DNA from: Sanguibacter inulinus
Lineage (GTDB): Bacteria; Actinomycetota; Actinomycetes; Actinomycetales; Cellulomonadaceae
Assembly: GCF_013415325.1 (NCBI RefSeq)
Contig: NZ_JACBYE010000001.1
Location: 124,001-188,000 of the forward strand
DNA length: 64,000 bases
Reading direction: 5' to 3'
In this document: positions 34,652-44,755 of the stretch, one piece after another
How positions within the stretch are numbered: the first letter of the stretch is position 1
Layout of the letters: every line of letters starts with the position of its first letter
Program-made: the position numbers and the translations under genes
Notes under the pieces: model-generated
What the model was told of the DNA's origin: nothing
Database searches by the model: none
The model's input: the letters and a program-made list of their open reading frames with translations, nothing else

Positions 34652-34736
34652 GTCAGGTCCTCGGTCCGTCGGGGGAGCGGGAGGTTGCCGGCCGTGGGCC
34701 GGCCCGTCCCGGGGTGGGGCGTGGGTCGACGACGCG

Positions 34737-35102
34737 TCAGATGTCGAGGTCGCGCTCGAGGTTGAGCAGCTGGCGGCGGGCCATCGCCAGGTTGGAGCGC
34801 GACTTGTCGAGCACCAGGTAGAGGAACAGGCCGCTGCCCGACTGGCTCTGCAGCAGGCGGATGAGGTGGATCTGGGTGTCGAGGGTGATGAGGATGTCCT
34901 CGATCTTCCCGCTGAGCCCGAGGTGCTGCATGGTGCGGATCTTGGCGCGCACGACGTCGGTGTTGCCGGCCGCGGCGATGTCGAGGTCGATGCCCGAGCC
35001 GGCCTGGCCGAGGGACATGCCGCTCTCGTAGTCGACGAGTGCTGTGGCGAGCGCGCCGTCGATCCCGAGGGCGGCCTGGAGGGTCTGGTCAACTGTGGTC
35101 AC
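34737..35102 (-). CDS. Second roadblock/LC7-like protein
   Basis: A 121-residue roadblock-fold protein: VDQTLQAALGIDGALATALV, ESGMSLGQAGSGIDLDIAA and the helix HLIRLLQSQSGSGLFLYLVL. The last 20 residues, RSNLAMARRQLLNLERDLDI, are a conserved helix in actinobacterial members. First gene of the operon, 85 bp ahead of the GTPase. Two roadblock proteins around one GTPase suggests a heteromeric regulator complex. Confidence 0.75.
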   Translation of the reverse strand: MTTVDQTLQAALGIDGALATALVDYESGMSLGQAGSGIDLDIAAAGNTDVVRAKIRTMQHLGLSGKIEDILITLDTQIHLIRLLQSQSGSGLFLYLVLDKSRSNLAMARRQLLNLERDLDI

Positions 35103-35552
35103 GATGAACGTCCTTGCGAGGTGTTGGGGGAGAGCAGGGGCCGCGGTCCGGGCGCCCGTCCACGAGGTTCATCGGGACGCGCGAGGCCGAGCGTTAGTTG
35201 AATCCGATTGAATCTCGGGTGATCTGTGTCTCTGCGACCGACCACACCGGGTCCCCTCCCGTTCTGCTCGGTCCCCGCTCCGCCTTCGGTCCTGCTCTGC
35301 TGACGACCCGTGCGCGCGCTCGCGAGACCGGTCGGGGACCGCGCACCGGCGATCAATCACGTCGCGGACCGCCCGCCCGGCAGGGCAGACTGGTCGCATG
35401 TGGATGTGAGCCGCCCCGGACCAGTCCGACCGACGCACCCGACCGCAGTGCCGACACGTGCCGACCCCTGCTGAGCCTCCCGACCTTGGTCGACGAGCGC
35501 CCGACGAGGACAGACGAGCACGGACGAGCACCGCGCAGCGGGTAGGAGCTCC
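35103..35552. other. 450-bp divergent region between roadblock operon and ABC-F gene
   Basis: Holds the promoters of both units. Near 35204-35220 there is an AT-richer direct repeat (TTGAATC / TTGAATC). A four-codon frame ATG-TGG-ATG-TGA sits at 35398-35409 in the long ABC-F leader and may be a leader peptide. A 115-codon frame covering most of this space has poor codon use and I reject it. Confidence 0.4.
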
Positions 35553-37376
<1,824 letters not shown>

Positions 37377-37779
37377 TGTGTGCGCTGAGCAGCGTCGCGC
37401 CATCGACCACTGAGAATCGCCCACGACCACCACGGTCTGCGTTGACCACAGGTTTGACTCGATGGAAGGCCAGCCTGCCCGAGCCTCATCGTTCCGATCC
37501 ACTGATGAGCAGGTCCGCCGGTGACGGGGGCAGCCAGTATGGTTCACTGCGATCTGCCTCGAGCCCTCTCGGAAACATATTCATGCAGACCTAGACCACC
37601 TGGGCGACGAGATGAGCCGTGCTCTTGCGGCCATTTTGGAGATCGCGCGAAGGTGCCCCGGGCATCGCGTGACTTGGGTTCGCAGGTCTCGACGCAGCGA
37701 GGACGGCGTTTACGTACCATTCCGGTCGTGTGGGCGCGACGTGCCCGGCCAGCACGTGGAGGCCATGGTCCGGGCGCCG
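37377..37779. other. 403-bp gap at the left edge of the low-GC region
   Basis: No supported gene on either strand; frames present lack ribosome binding sites and coding character. Base composition drops visibly here compared with the ABC-F gene, marking the beginning of the unusual 37.4-46.6 kb region. No repeat or integrase site was found. Confidence 0.5.
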
Positions 37780-38523
37780 CTACGCAGGGGGCGCTATCCT
37801 ATCCGAACCCGCTCGAGGACTGTTGTCCGCCACAGATGTTCCAGGGGATCTGTCGATGGGTCTTCCGGTCCGTGAGGAAAGCGCCTCGGTCAGGTTCATC
37901 GGGAAGCGTCGGTAATCTGTCATGAGAGAGGGTTGATCGGGGTCCGTCAGGGAATTCTCTCCGAGGCGCGCGACCCGTCGGCGATCGAATTTCTGCAGGC
38001 AGGTCGGCGTGAGGCCCAAGTTCGCCTCTCTGTAGTTGAGGGCCTCCCATGACCGGCGGCCGAGGATGCCCAGCCAACACTCTAAGAGGCGACCTTCGGC
38101 GAGGTCGGCGCGGTCTCTACCTCGAGGAGCGAGCTCGGCCCACTCCATGGCGACGCCGTCCATCGAGCATGGGTTGACAAGCGATCGCCAAAGTACAGCC
38201 TGGTCGTGTCGGTCTAGTAGCCAGAATGCGCGGACGATAGGAATGACGGGTGCGGTGCCCGAGCTGGCGAGGTGTGCATCCAAGAGCAAGGTCGTACGCA
38301 GGTACAGGTCGAACGGAGCGAGCGGATCGACCCCCTCGACAATCTCATGAAGGACCCTGGTGAATCCTTGGTGCACGATCTGGTCGGAGGGAGCTTCTTT
38401 GAAAATCTCGGATATCACGTCGCGGCTCCTTCTGGCGTGGCGTCGCCACAGTACGAGTGCCGCGTCTCGCGTGCCGACTCTTACTTCTTCGACCAAGACC
38501 TCATCGGAGTGCATCTCTAGCAT
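37780..38523 (-). CDS. Divergent ECF-like sigma factor paralogue
   Basis: A 247-residue protein that aligns along its first 155 residues with the other two sigma-like proteins of this region. Region 2 counterpart is DEVLVEEVRVGTRDAALVLW through FDLYLRTTLL. Region 4 counterpart begins RAFWLLDRHDQAVLW, where the paralogues have RAFRTIGARWREVLW and RAFRRLPLPWQEALW, and ends LLECWLGIL against LKQAWIQAH. The recognition helix is poorly conserved and the zinc motif of the paralogues is missing, so promoter recognition may be lost or changed. I favour the ATG at MLEMHSDE because AAGGA lies ten bases before it; a longer TTG start lacks one. Could be a decaying copy. Confidence 0.6.
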   Translation of the reverse strand: MLEMHSDEVLVEEVRVGTRDAALVLWRRHARRSRDVISEIFKEAPSDQIVHQGFTRVLHEIVEGVDPLAPFDLYLRTTLLLDAHLASSGTAPVIPIVRAFWLLDRHDQAVLWRSLVNPCSMDGVAMEWAELAPRGRDRADLAEGRLLECWLGILGRRSWEALNYREANLGLTPTCLQKFDRRRVARLGENSLTDPDQPSLMTDYRRFPMNLTEALSSRTGRPIDRSPGTSVADNSPRAGSDRIAPPA

Positions 38524-38825
38524 GATCAATCTGTCCTTCGCCGGCATCTTGTTGCATGAGTGTTTGCCAAGTTCTTGCGTCAAGCTTCAGAGAATTGCAG
38601 TTGGATTTTCGGTGACGAGTCGACTTGGGCGGCCGGGGCACGGCGACTCCCTGAGTAATCCACCGTGACGGCTGGTGCAGGTTGTGGAAACTCGCTTGGG
38701 CTGTTATCCGTACTGTGCACCCCGGTCGACCCTCTGCTCGCGGCGGCTGGCCTCGACTTCGCAGATCTCGGTGCCAGGCCGGGGCGGTCAGAGTCGTGCG
38801 ATCTTTGCCCGATGCCGGCCAGGTT
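38524..38825. other. 302-bp gap between the two minus-strand sigma genes
   Basis: No gene is supported. On the plus strand GGAAAC (near 38687) and CGTAC 17 bp later resemble an ECF-type promoter, pointing antisense into the second sigma gene; this may be chance. No terminator-grade hairpin was found. Confidence 0.35.
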
Positions 38826-39569
38826 CTAGTCGTGTCGTAGGGGTATGAACAGCGGTCTTCGTAGGGCTGGGCGGATGACGGCCATCAGGTTGTCGATCTG
38901 GGTGTGGACGATCGTGCACCGCAGGCAGCCGTTGATGTGAGTGAATGCACTGCTCCGGGCCGTCGATCTTCTTGATGCGAATATCTCTGTTCTCATGATT
39001 TGCACAGCCTTGTCGCACGACAGTGGCAGCGGCGTCGTGCAGTAGATCTCGATCCATTCCTGCTTGAGTTGGTCGAGGGCGATGGTCCGCAGCGCGCGGG
39101 TGGTGCTGCGGGCTAGTCCGAGGTACGTGGCGGCATCGGTGGCGCTGATGCGCTCGACGTCGAGGTACCAGAGCGCTTCCTGCCAGGGGAGGGGGAGCCT
39201 GCGGAAGGCGCGCACGGCTGATGTCGTCTCTTGTAGCCGTTGTGCAGTGGGACTCGTCCGGTGAGGCTGCCTTGCCGATGTGGAGGCATCGTTCTGGGAG
39301 ATCGCCAGGGTCCGGATCGTCTGGAAGAGCTGGCGACGGAAGATCCACGAGTGTCTTGAGGTCGAGACGATCGAGTGCCACAGGATGTCGTACGCGGTTT
39401 CGACCAGCTCGCTCGGGACACGACTCTGCATCACCTCTCGCGCAAACGCCGTCGCAGCAAGGCGATGGCGGTTCATGAGGATGGTGAACGACGCTCGGTG
39501 CCCGTGCCGAGCCTGCGTGGTGAGCGCGTCGTCCGAGATGGGTTCACGGCTCACTGACTTCGCTTTCAT
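38826..39569 (-). CDS. ECF-like sigma factor with C-terminal zinc motif
   Basis: A 247-residue protein. Sigma region 2 occupies about residues 12-88 (SDDALTTQARHGHRASFTIL; SELVETAYDILW) and region 4 about 118-175 (RLPLPWQEALWYLDVERISA, HTH TDAATYLGLARSTTRALR). It then has H211-x3-C215-x2-C218 (HINGCLRC), the anti-sigma-type zinc motif, fused to the same chain. It ends where its paralogue downstream of the surface protein continues into a membrane helix and ectodomain, so it is a soluble, shortened form. ATG with GAGGGC upstream. Probably a regulator of this cluster. Confidence 0.75.
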   Translation of the reverse strand: MKAKSVSREPISDDALTTQARHGHRASFTILMNRHRLAATAFAREVMQSRVPSELVETAYDILWHSIVSTSRHSWIFRRQLFQTIRTLAISQNDASTSARQPHRTSPTAQRLQETTSAVRAFRRLPLPWQEALWYLDVERISATDAATYLGLARSTTRALRTIALDQLKQEWIEIYCTTPLPLSCDKAVQIMRTEIFASRRSTARSSAFTHINGCLRCTIVHTQIDNLMAVIRPALRRPLFIPLRHD

Positions 39570-40222
39570 GGTGGCGCCCTCGCGCTTGGTTGGCGGCTTG
39601 CTGCATCCACGGGTCCTCCGAGGTCGGAGGCGTGGGCGCAGCTCGGAAGGTCGACTGTGCTCTTCACCTGGTAGAAGACCAGAACCGCCCGGCGACAACG
39701 TGACCGCGCACGTGAGATGGGTGACGGTCGACGTCCCCCTCGTGAGACGCGGTGGTGATGCTGTGTTTTCCCTGGGGCAGGGTGCGGGCGCCCTGCTGGA
39801 GGCAGCCGCTTCGAGTTGATGCGGTGAGGTGTCACCTCAGGCGAGCGCGCGGCTGATCGAAGTCATGCTCGCGGCCAGGTGGTCCACTCTTGCGGCGTGG
39901 CCGTCTTCCCCGGGATGAGGGATGTCGCAAGGGCCTGGCTGCTGACGTCGGCAAGGATCGCTCGAGGAACCGAGCGGCGCTAAGGCCGGATGTGTCCCGG
40001 ATGTCGCCGAGGGCGACCTCGTCGACTGGGCGTCGGGAGGTCCAAGCCATTTAGCAGGCGGGGCGGCGGAGTGCCCGCTACGCGCCGCAGATGATAGACG
40101 TGTGATGCGGATCACGCCATACTGATGCACGAACGTCGTTGTGCTGCCTCGCGTCCGGTCTTCTAGCAAGAGGAAGACCTCTGTCTTACGAAACTTGGAT
40201 CGCACTCATGAAGGGCACTCAG
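39570..40222. other. 653-bp divergent region upstream of the surface-protein gene
   Basis: Contains the promoters of the minus-strand sigma gene and of the surface protein. A hairpin GGTCTTC-n9-GAAGACC lies at 40157-40179, in the likely leader of the surface-protein message, 44 bases before its start. A broken-looking short frame is described separately. Nothing else recognised. Confidence 0.4.
39863..40050 (-). pseudogene. Possible frameshifted short ORF
   Basis: MAWTSRRPVDEVALGDIRDT continues GLSAARFLERS in one frame. A shift near 39957 would continue it as ILADVSSQALATSLIPGKTA and TPQEWTTWPRA before a stop. The combined sequence reads more like protein than either frame alone. No ribosome binding site and no family recognised, so this may be chance. 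Confidence 0.2.
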
Positions 40223-43200
40223 ATGACGGCACGCGTCCGCGCACGAAGACTCAGGGGGCAGCGCTTCGGCGCATCTCTCATGGCAGTTACCACAGCCCTG
40301 TTCGGCCTCGGCGCTGCGCTTGTTGCTCCCTCGGCCCAGGCCGCCGACGGAACCCTCCTGCTCAACGAGACGTTCTCAGGCGCTGAAGTGCTCGACTCTC
40401 GGGCGATCGGGCTCAACGATGCTTGCCTGACCGCGTCCGTGCTGGGTTCGACGCCGCCTGCCGGTGCGTCGAACCTCAGCGACTGCGCTGGCCACACGAC
40501 AGGATCACCCACCCCCGGTGTGGCCCCAGGCTGGCTGCAGCTGACGGACGCCGCCAACAACCGCACTGGCGGCATGGTGTTCAACCGCGCTCTCCCCTCG
40601 AGCGCAGGACTCATCGTCGAGTTCGACCAAGCCCAGTACGGAGGCAGCGGCGCCGACGGCATCGGCTTCTTCCTCTCAGACGGCTCCCGTGAGCTCACCG
40701 AGACTGGATCGGATGGCGGCGCTCTTGGTTACGGACAGGGCGAGCAGGCGCTTGGCGGGCCCCCAGGGGTCAGCGGCGGATATCTCGGGCTCGGCCTCGA
40801 CAGCTGGGGGAACTTCGCAGTCGACTTTCCGGGCGGTCTGGGCAGCGGGTGCACCACACCGTCACCGTCCTCCCGAGTCCCCAACACCGTCACGCTGCGA
40901 GGCCCCGGCGACGGGTTTGAGGGGTACTGCTTCTTGGCAACGACACGCGTCAACCCGTCAGGACCGTCAACCCTTCCTGGCTCATTGCGGGTGGCAAACC
41001 CTGCCGATGCTGACGCCGCTGCGCGGAACGTCCGCGTGACCGTGAGCCCGGGGGACTTCCCGACAGTGACTGTCGAGATCGATTTCACGGGGACCAAGAC
41101 CGCTTACCAGACCGTCCTGTCCTACGTGATGACTGATCAGGCGCCTGCTACCTACAAGTTCGGATTCTCCGCCTCAACGGGAGGCGACCGAGATGTGCAC
41201 CTCGTGCGCACCGTTGCGGTGACAAGCGTCGATTCCTTGGGGGAGATCTCGCTCATCAAGCAGGTGGACAACACCACTCCCCAGCCGGCTGCCTACCGGG
41301 TAGGCGACACAGTTCCTTACCAGTTCGTCGTGACGAACACCGGCGACGAGGCGATCACCGATATCGAGGTGACTGACCCGCTCATCTCGAACATCGTTTG
41401 CCCTGCAGCCATCCTCGGTGCCGCTGGTGGCCCAGACGCCTCGATGGTCTGCGACGGCTCGCTCGTTGTCACCGGCTTGCAGGCTCAGAACGCCACGTTG
41501 CTCAACACCGCGACTGTGACCGCCCTCGACTCCGTAGGGACCACACTCACTGACAGCTCAGAGGTCACCGTTCCACTCGAGGCTCCTGCACCGGCGATGA
41601 GCCTGGACAAGGTCGCTTCGCTCAATGACGCGAACTCCAACGGTGTGGCTGATGCTGGTGAGACGATCGACTACTCGTTCGTGCTGACCAACACCGGCAA
41701 CGTCACCCTCACGGATGTGTCGGTGGATGACCCGAAGGCTGGTCCGGTCACGTGCGCCCCGACCACCCTCGAGCCTGGTCAGTCGGTGACTTGCACGGCC
41801 GATGCTCCGTACACGGTCACTGAGCAGGATGTCATCGACGGTGGCGTGGTGAACGTGGCTACTGGCAACGCTACGACGCCTCCTGATGTGGACCCGATCG
41901 TGCCGCCGACCGACACCGAGACGACGCCGACCCCTGTTGCTGGTGCTGGTCTCTCGATCGACAAGGTCGCTTCGCTCAATGACGCGAACTCCAACGGTGT
42001 GGCTGATGCTGGTGAGACGATCGACTACTCGTTCGTGCTGACCAACACGGGCAACGTGTCTCTGTCGGATGTGTCGGTGGATGACCCGAAGGCTGGTCCG
42101 GTCACGTGTGACCCGACCGCGTTGGCGCCTGGTGAGTCGGTGACGTGCACGGCCGATACTCCGTACACGGTGACCGAGCAGGATGTCATCGACGGCGGTG
42201 TGGTCAACGTCGCCACTGGCAACGCCACGACCCCGCCCGGGGTCGACCCGATCGTCCCGCCGACCGACACCGAGACCACGCCGACGCCTGTTGCTGGTGC
42301 TGGTCTTTCCCTGGACAAGGTCGCTTCGCTCAATGACACGAACTCCAACGGCCTGGCTGATGCTGGTGAGACGATCGACTACAGCTTCGTGCTGACCAAC
42401 ACCGGCAACGTCACCCTCACGGGTGTCTCGGTGGATGACCCGAAGGCCGGTCCGGTCACGTGTGACCCGACCACGTTGGCACCGGGTGAGTCGGTGACGT
42501 GCACGGCCGATACTCCGTACACGGTGACCGAGCAGGATGTCATCGATGGTGGTGTGGTGAACGTGGCTACCGGTAATGCGACGACGCCTCCTGATGTCGA
42601 CCCGATCATCCCGCCCACGGACACCGAGACGACACCAACACCGGCAGTCGCCGCTGGCCTGGCTCTGGACAAGATCGCCTCGCTCAACGACACCAACAGC
42701 AACGGACTCGCAGACGAGGGCGAGACGATCGACTACAGCTTCGTGCTGACCAACACGGGCAACGTCACCCTGACGGGTGTCTCGGTGGATGACCCGAAGG
42801 CCGGTCCGGTCACGTGTGCCCCGACCACTTTGGCTCCGGGTGAGTCGGTGACGTGCACGGCCGATGCTCCTTACACGGTCACTGAGCAGGACGTCATCGA
42901 TGGTGGTGTGGTGAACGTGGCCACTGCATCTGCGATCACCCCTGCCGGTGTGGACCCGATCGACCCGCCGACGGACACCGAGACGACCCCCACACCCGTG
43001 GCCGGACCGAGCATGGCTCTGGACAAGGTCGCCTCGCTCAACGACACCAACTCCAACGGCCTGGCTGATGTCGGTGAGACGATTGACTACAGCTTCGTGC
43101 TGCTCAACAACGGCAACATCGATCTCACCGATGTTTCTGTGGATGACCCGAAGGCTGGTCCGGTCACGTGCGCCCCGACCACCCTCGAGCCTGGTCAGTC

Positions 43201-44614
43201 GGTGACTTGCACGGCCGATGCTCCGTACACGGTCACTGAGCAGGATGTCATCGACGGTGGCGTGGTGAACGTGGCTACTGGCAACGCTACGACGCCTCCT
43301 GATGTGGACCCGATCGTGCCGCCGACCGACACCGAGACGACGCCGACCCCTGTTGCTGGTGCTGGTCTCTCGATCGACAAGGTCGCTTCGCTCAATGACG
43401 CGAACTCCAACGGTGTGGCTGATGCTGGTGAGACGATCGACTACTCGTTCGTGCTGACCAACACCGGCAACGTCACCCTCGCTGACGTTTCCGTCGAGGA
43501 TCCGAAGGCTGGTCCGGTCACGTGTGGCCCGACCACTTTGGCTCCGGGTGAGTCGGTGACGTGCACGGCCGATTCTCCTTACACGGTGACCGAGCAGGAC
43601 GTGATCGACGGTGGCGTGGTCAACGTCGCTACTGGCAACGCGACGACGCCTCCTGATGTGGACCCGATCGTCCCGCCGACCGACACCGAGACCACGCCGA
43701 CGCCGGTTGTTGGTGCTGGTCTCTCCCTGGACAAGGTCGCCTCGCTCAATGACGCGAACTCCAACGGCCTGGCTGATGCGGGGGAGACGATCGACTACAG
43801 CTTCGTGCTGACCAACACGGGCAACGTGTCTCTGTCGGATGTGTCGGTGGATGACCCGAAGGCTGGTCCGGTCACGTGTGACCCGACGACGTTGGCTCCG
43901 GGTGAGTCGGTGACGTGCACGGCCGATAACGCGTACACGGTCACTGAGCAGGACGTCATCGACGGTGGCGTGGTCAACGTCGCTACAAGCAGCGCCACGA
44001 CGCCGCCAGGGGTGGATCCGATCGTGCCCCCCACCGACACCGAGACCACGCCCACACCGCCGGCTCTGGGCGGTTTGAGCTTGGTGAAGGTTGATCACCT
44101 CAACGACACCAACGGCAACGGTCTGGCAGATGCCGGCGAGACGATCGACTACACCTTCATCTTGACCAACACCGGCAATCTCACCTTGACCGACGTCGGG
44201 GTGGACGATCCCATGGTTGGCTCCGTCACGTGCACTATGACGATCCTGGTTCCAGGTCAGTCGGTGGAATGTGCAGCGGATACGTCCTACACGGTGACCG
44301 CAGCCGATGTCTTGGCGGGCAAGATCACCAACACCGCAACAGGGGGTGGCGCCACGCCGCCCGGTGTCGACCCGATCGTCCCGCCGACCGACACCGTCGT
44401 GACACCCACTGGGCCTATCCCTGCTGCTCCGACACCGGCACCGACGCCCACACCGACACCGGTTCCGACGAGCCCCTCAGCGCCTGGTGGATTCTTGCCG
44501 ACCACTGGAGCTGATGCTCTTGCTCTCGTCTCGATCGCTGTCGCGCTCGGGTTGGTTGGGACAGGAATCCACCTGTTCAGGCGACGCAGGCAAGGACTCA
44601 GTCAGCAACGCTGA
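40223..44614 (+). CDS. LPxTG-anchored surface protein: lectin-like head and eight DUF11-type repeats
   Basis: A 1,463-residue secreted wall protein. Signal peptide to about residue 40 (ALVAPSAQA). A lectin-like beta domain at about 43-345 (L-type-lectin pattern: VEFDQAQYGGSGADGIGFFL; GGYLGLGLDSWGNFAVDFPG). One divergent DUF11 domain at about 349-455, then eight tandem 118-residue repeats, each with an EF-hand-like loop (D-x-N-x-N-G-x-x-D-x-G-E, e.g. DANSNGVADAGE), ETIDYSFVLTNTGN, two cysteines and VTEQDVIDGGVVNVAT. A Pro/Thr-rich wall segment, then LPTTG near 1425, a hydrophobic helix and RRRRQ tail. An adhesin-like stalk with Ca2+-stiffened repeats is likely; the head may bind glycans. I prefer this ATG (AAGGGC nine bases upstream) over one five codons earlier. 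Confidence 0.85.
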   Translation: MTARVRARRLRGQRFGASLMAVTTALFGLGAALVAPSAQAADGTLLLNETFSGAEVLDSRAIGLNDACLTASVLGSTPPAGASNLSDCAGHTTGSPTPGVAPGWLQLTDAANNRTGGMVFNRALPSSAGLIVEFDQAQYGGSGADGIGFFLSDGSRELTETGSDGGALGYGQGEQALGGPPGVSGGYLGLGLDSWGNFAVDFPGGLGSGCTTPSPSSRVPNTVTLRGPGDGFEGYCFLATTRVNPSGPSTLPGSLRVANPADADAAARNVRVTVSPGDFPTVTVEIDFTGTKTAYQTVLSYVMTDQAPATYKFGFSASTGGDRDVHLVRTVAVTSVDSLGEISLIKQVDNTTPQPAAYRVGDTVPYQFVVTNTGDEAITDIEVTDPLISNIVCPAAILGAAGGPDASMVCDGSLVVTGLQAQNATLLNTATVTALDSVGTTLTDSSEVTVPLEAPAPAMSLDKVASLNDANSNGVADAGETIDYSFVLTNTGNVTLTDVSVDDPKAGPVTCAPTTLEPGQSVTCTADAPYTVTEQDVIDGGVVNVATGNATTPPDVDPIVPPTDTETTPTPVAGAGLSIDKVASLNDANSNGVADAGETIDYSFVLTNTGNVSLSDVSVDDPKAGPVTCDPTALAPGESVTCTADTPYTVTEQDVIDGGVVNVATGNATTPPGVDPIVPPTDTETTPTPVAGAGLSLDKVASLNDTNSNGLADAGETIDYSFVLTNTGNVTLTGVSVDDPKAGPVTCDPTTLAPGESVTCTADTPYTVTEQDVIDGGVVNVATGNATTPPDVDPIIPPTDTETTPTPAVAAGLALDKIASLNDTNSNGLADEGETIDYSFVLTNTGNVTLTGVSVDDPKAGPVTCAPTTLAPGESVTCTADAPYTVTEQDVIDGGVVNVATASAITPAGVDPIDPPTDTETTPTPVAGPSMALDKVASLNDTNSNGLADVGETIDYSFVLLNNGNIDLTDVSVDDPKAGPVTCAPTTLEPGQSVTCTADAPYTVTEQDVIDGGVVNVATGNATTPPDVDPIVPPTDTETTPTPVAGAGLSIDKVASLNDANSNGVADAGETIDYSFVLTNTGNVTLADVSVEDPKAGPVTCGPTTLAPGESVTCTADSPYTVTEQDVIDGGVVNVATGNATTPPDVDPIVPPTDTETTPTPVVGAGLSLDKVASLNDANSNGLADAGETIDYSFVLTNTGNVSLSDVSVDDPKAGPVTCDPTTLAPGESVTCTADNAYTVTEQDVIDGGVVNVATSSATTPPGVDPIVPPTDTETTPTPPALGGLSLVKVDHLNDTNGNGLADAGETIDYTFILTNTGNLTLTDVGVDDPMVGSVTCTMTILVPGQSVECAADTSYTVTAADVLAGKITNTATGGGATPPGVDPIVPPTDTVVTPTGPIPAAPTPAPTPTPTPVPTSPSAPGGFLPTTGADALALVSIAVALGLVGTGIHLFRRRRQGLSQQR
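41597..44428 (+). repeat. Eight tandem 354-bp coding repeats
   Basis: Units start at 41597 and every 354 bp after, checked at all eight by the position of the lysine-valine-alanine codons; no indels. Units differ by scattered substitutions, unit 8 being the most divergent. A stretch of 326 bp is identical between 41723-42048 and 43139-43464, four units apart, showing recent exchange between units. Confidence 0.95.
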
Positions 44615-44625
44615 CTGACGTCCAG

Positions 44626-44676
44626 TGGCTGCAGGCGGGTGTGCTCCATCTATCGGAGCACTCCCGCCTGCAGCCA
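44626..44676 (+). terminator. Terminator of the surface-protein gene
   Basis: Arms 44626-44647 and 44655-44676 pair over 21 bp with a single T/T mismatch around a 7-base loop, 12 bases after the surface-protein stop. No T-run follows. It separates the surface gene from the membrane sigma factor gene, which begins 80 bp later and so may need its own promoter or read-through. Confidence 0.75.
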
Positions 44677-44755
44677 TGCCGTCTCCCACATGCACGACCT
44701 GCACTCTGTGGCATCAGGGGGCGGGCCCGTCGTCGAACTACCCGAGGTTCCCGGA

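Noticed and set aside
35198-35545. 115-codon frame upstream of the ABC-F gene
   Set aside because: No ribosome binding site, Arg/Pro/Thr-rich random composition, and it covers two divergent promoters.
41558-44098. 846-codon minus-strand frame over the surface repeats
   Set aside because: It repeats with the same 354-bp period because the plus-strand gene does; no start signal or domain.
41597-44428. Tandem repeats as a CRISPR-like or satellite array
   Set aside because: Units are 354 bp, coding, in frame and without spacers; they are protein repeats.
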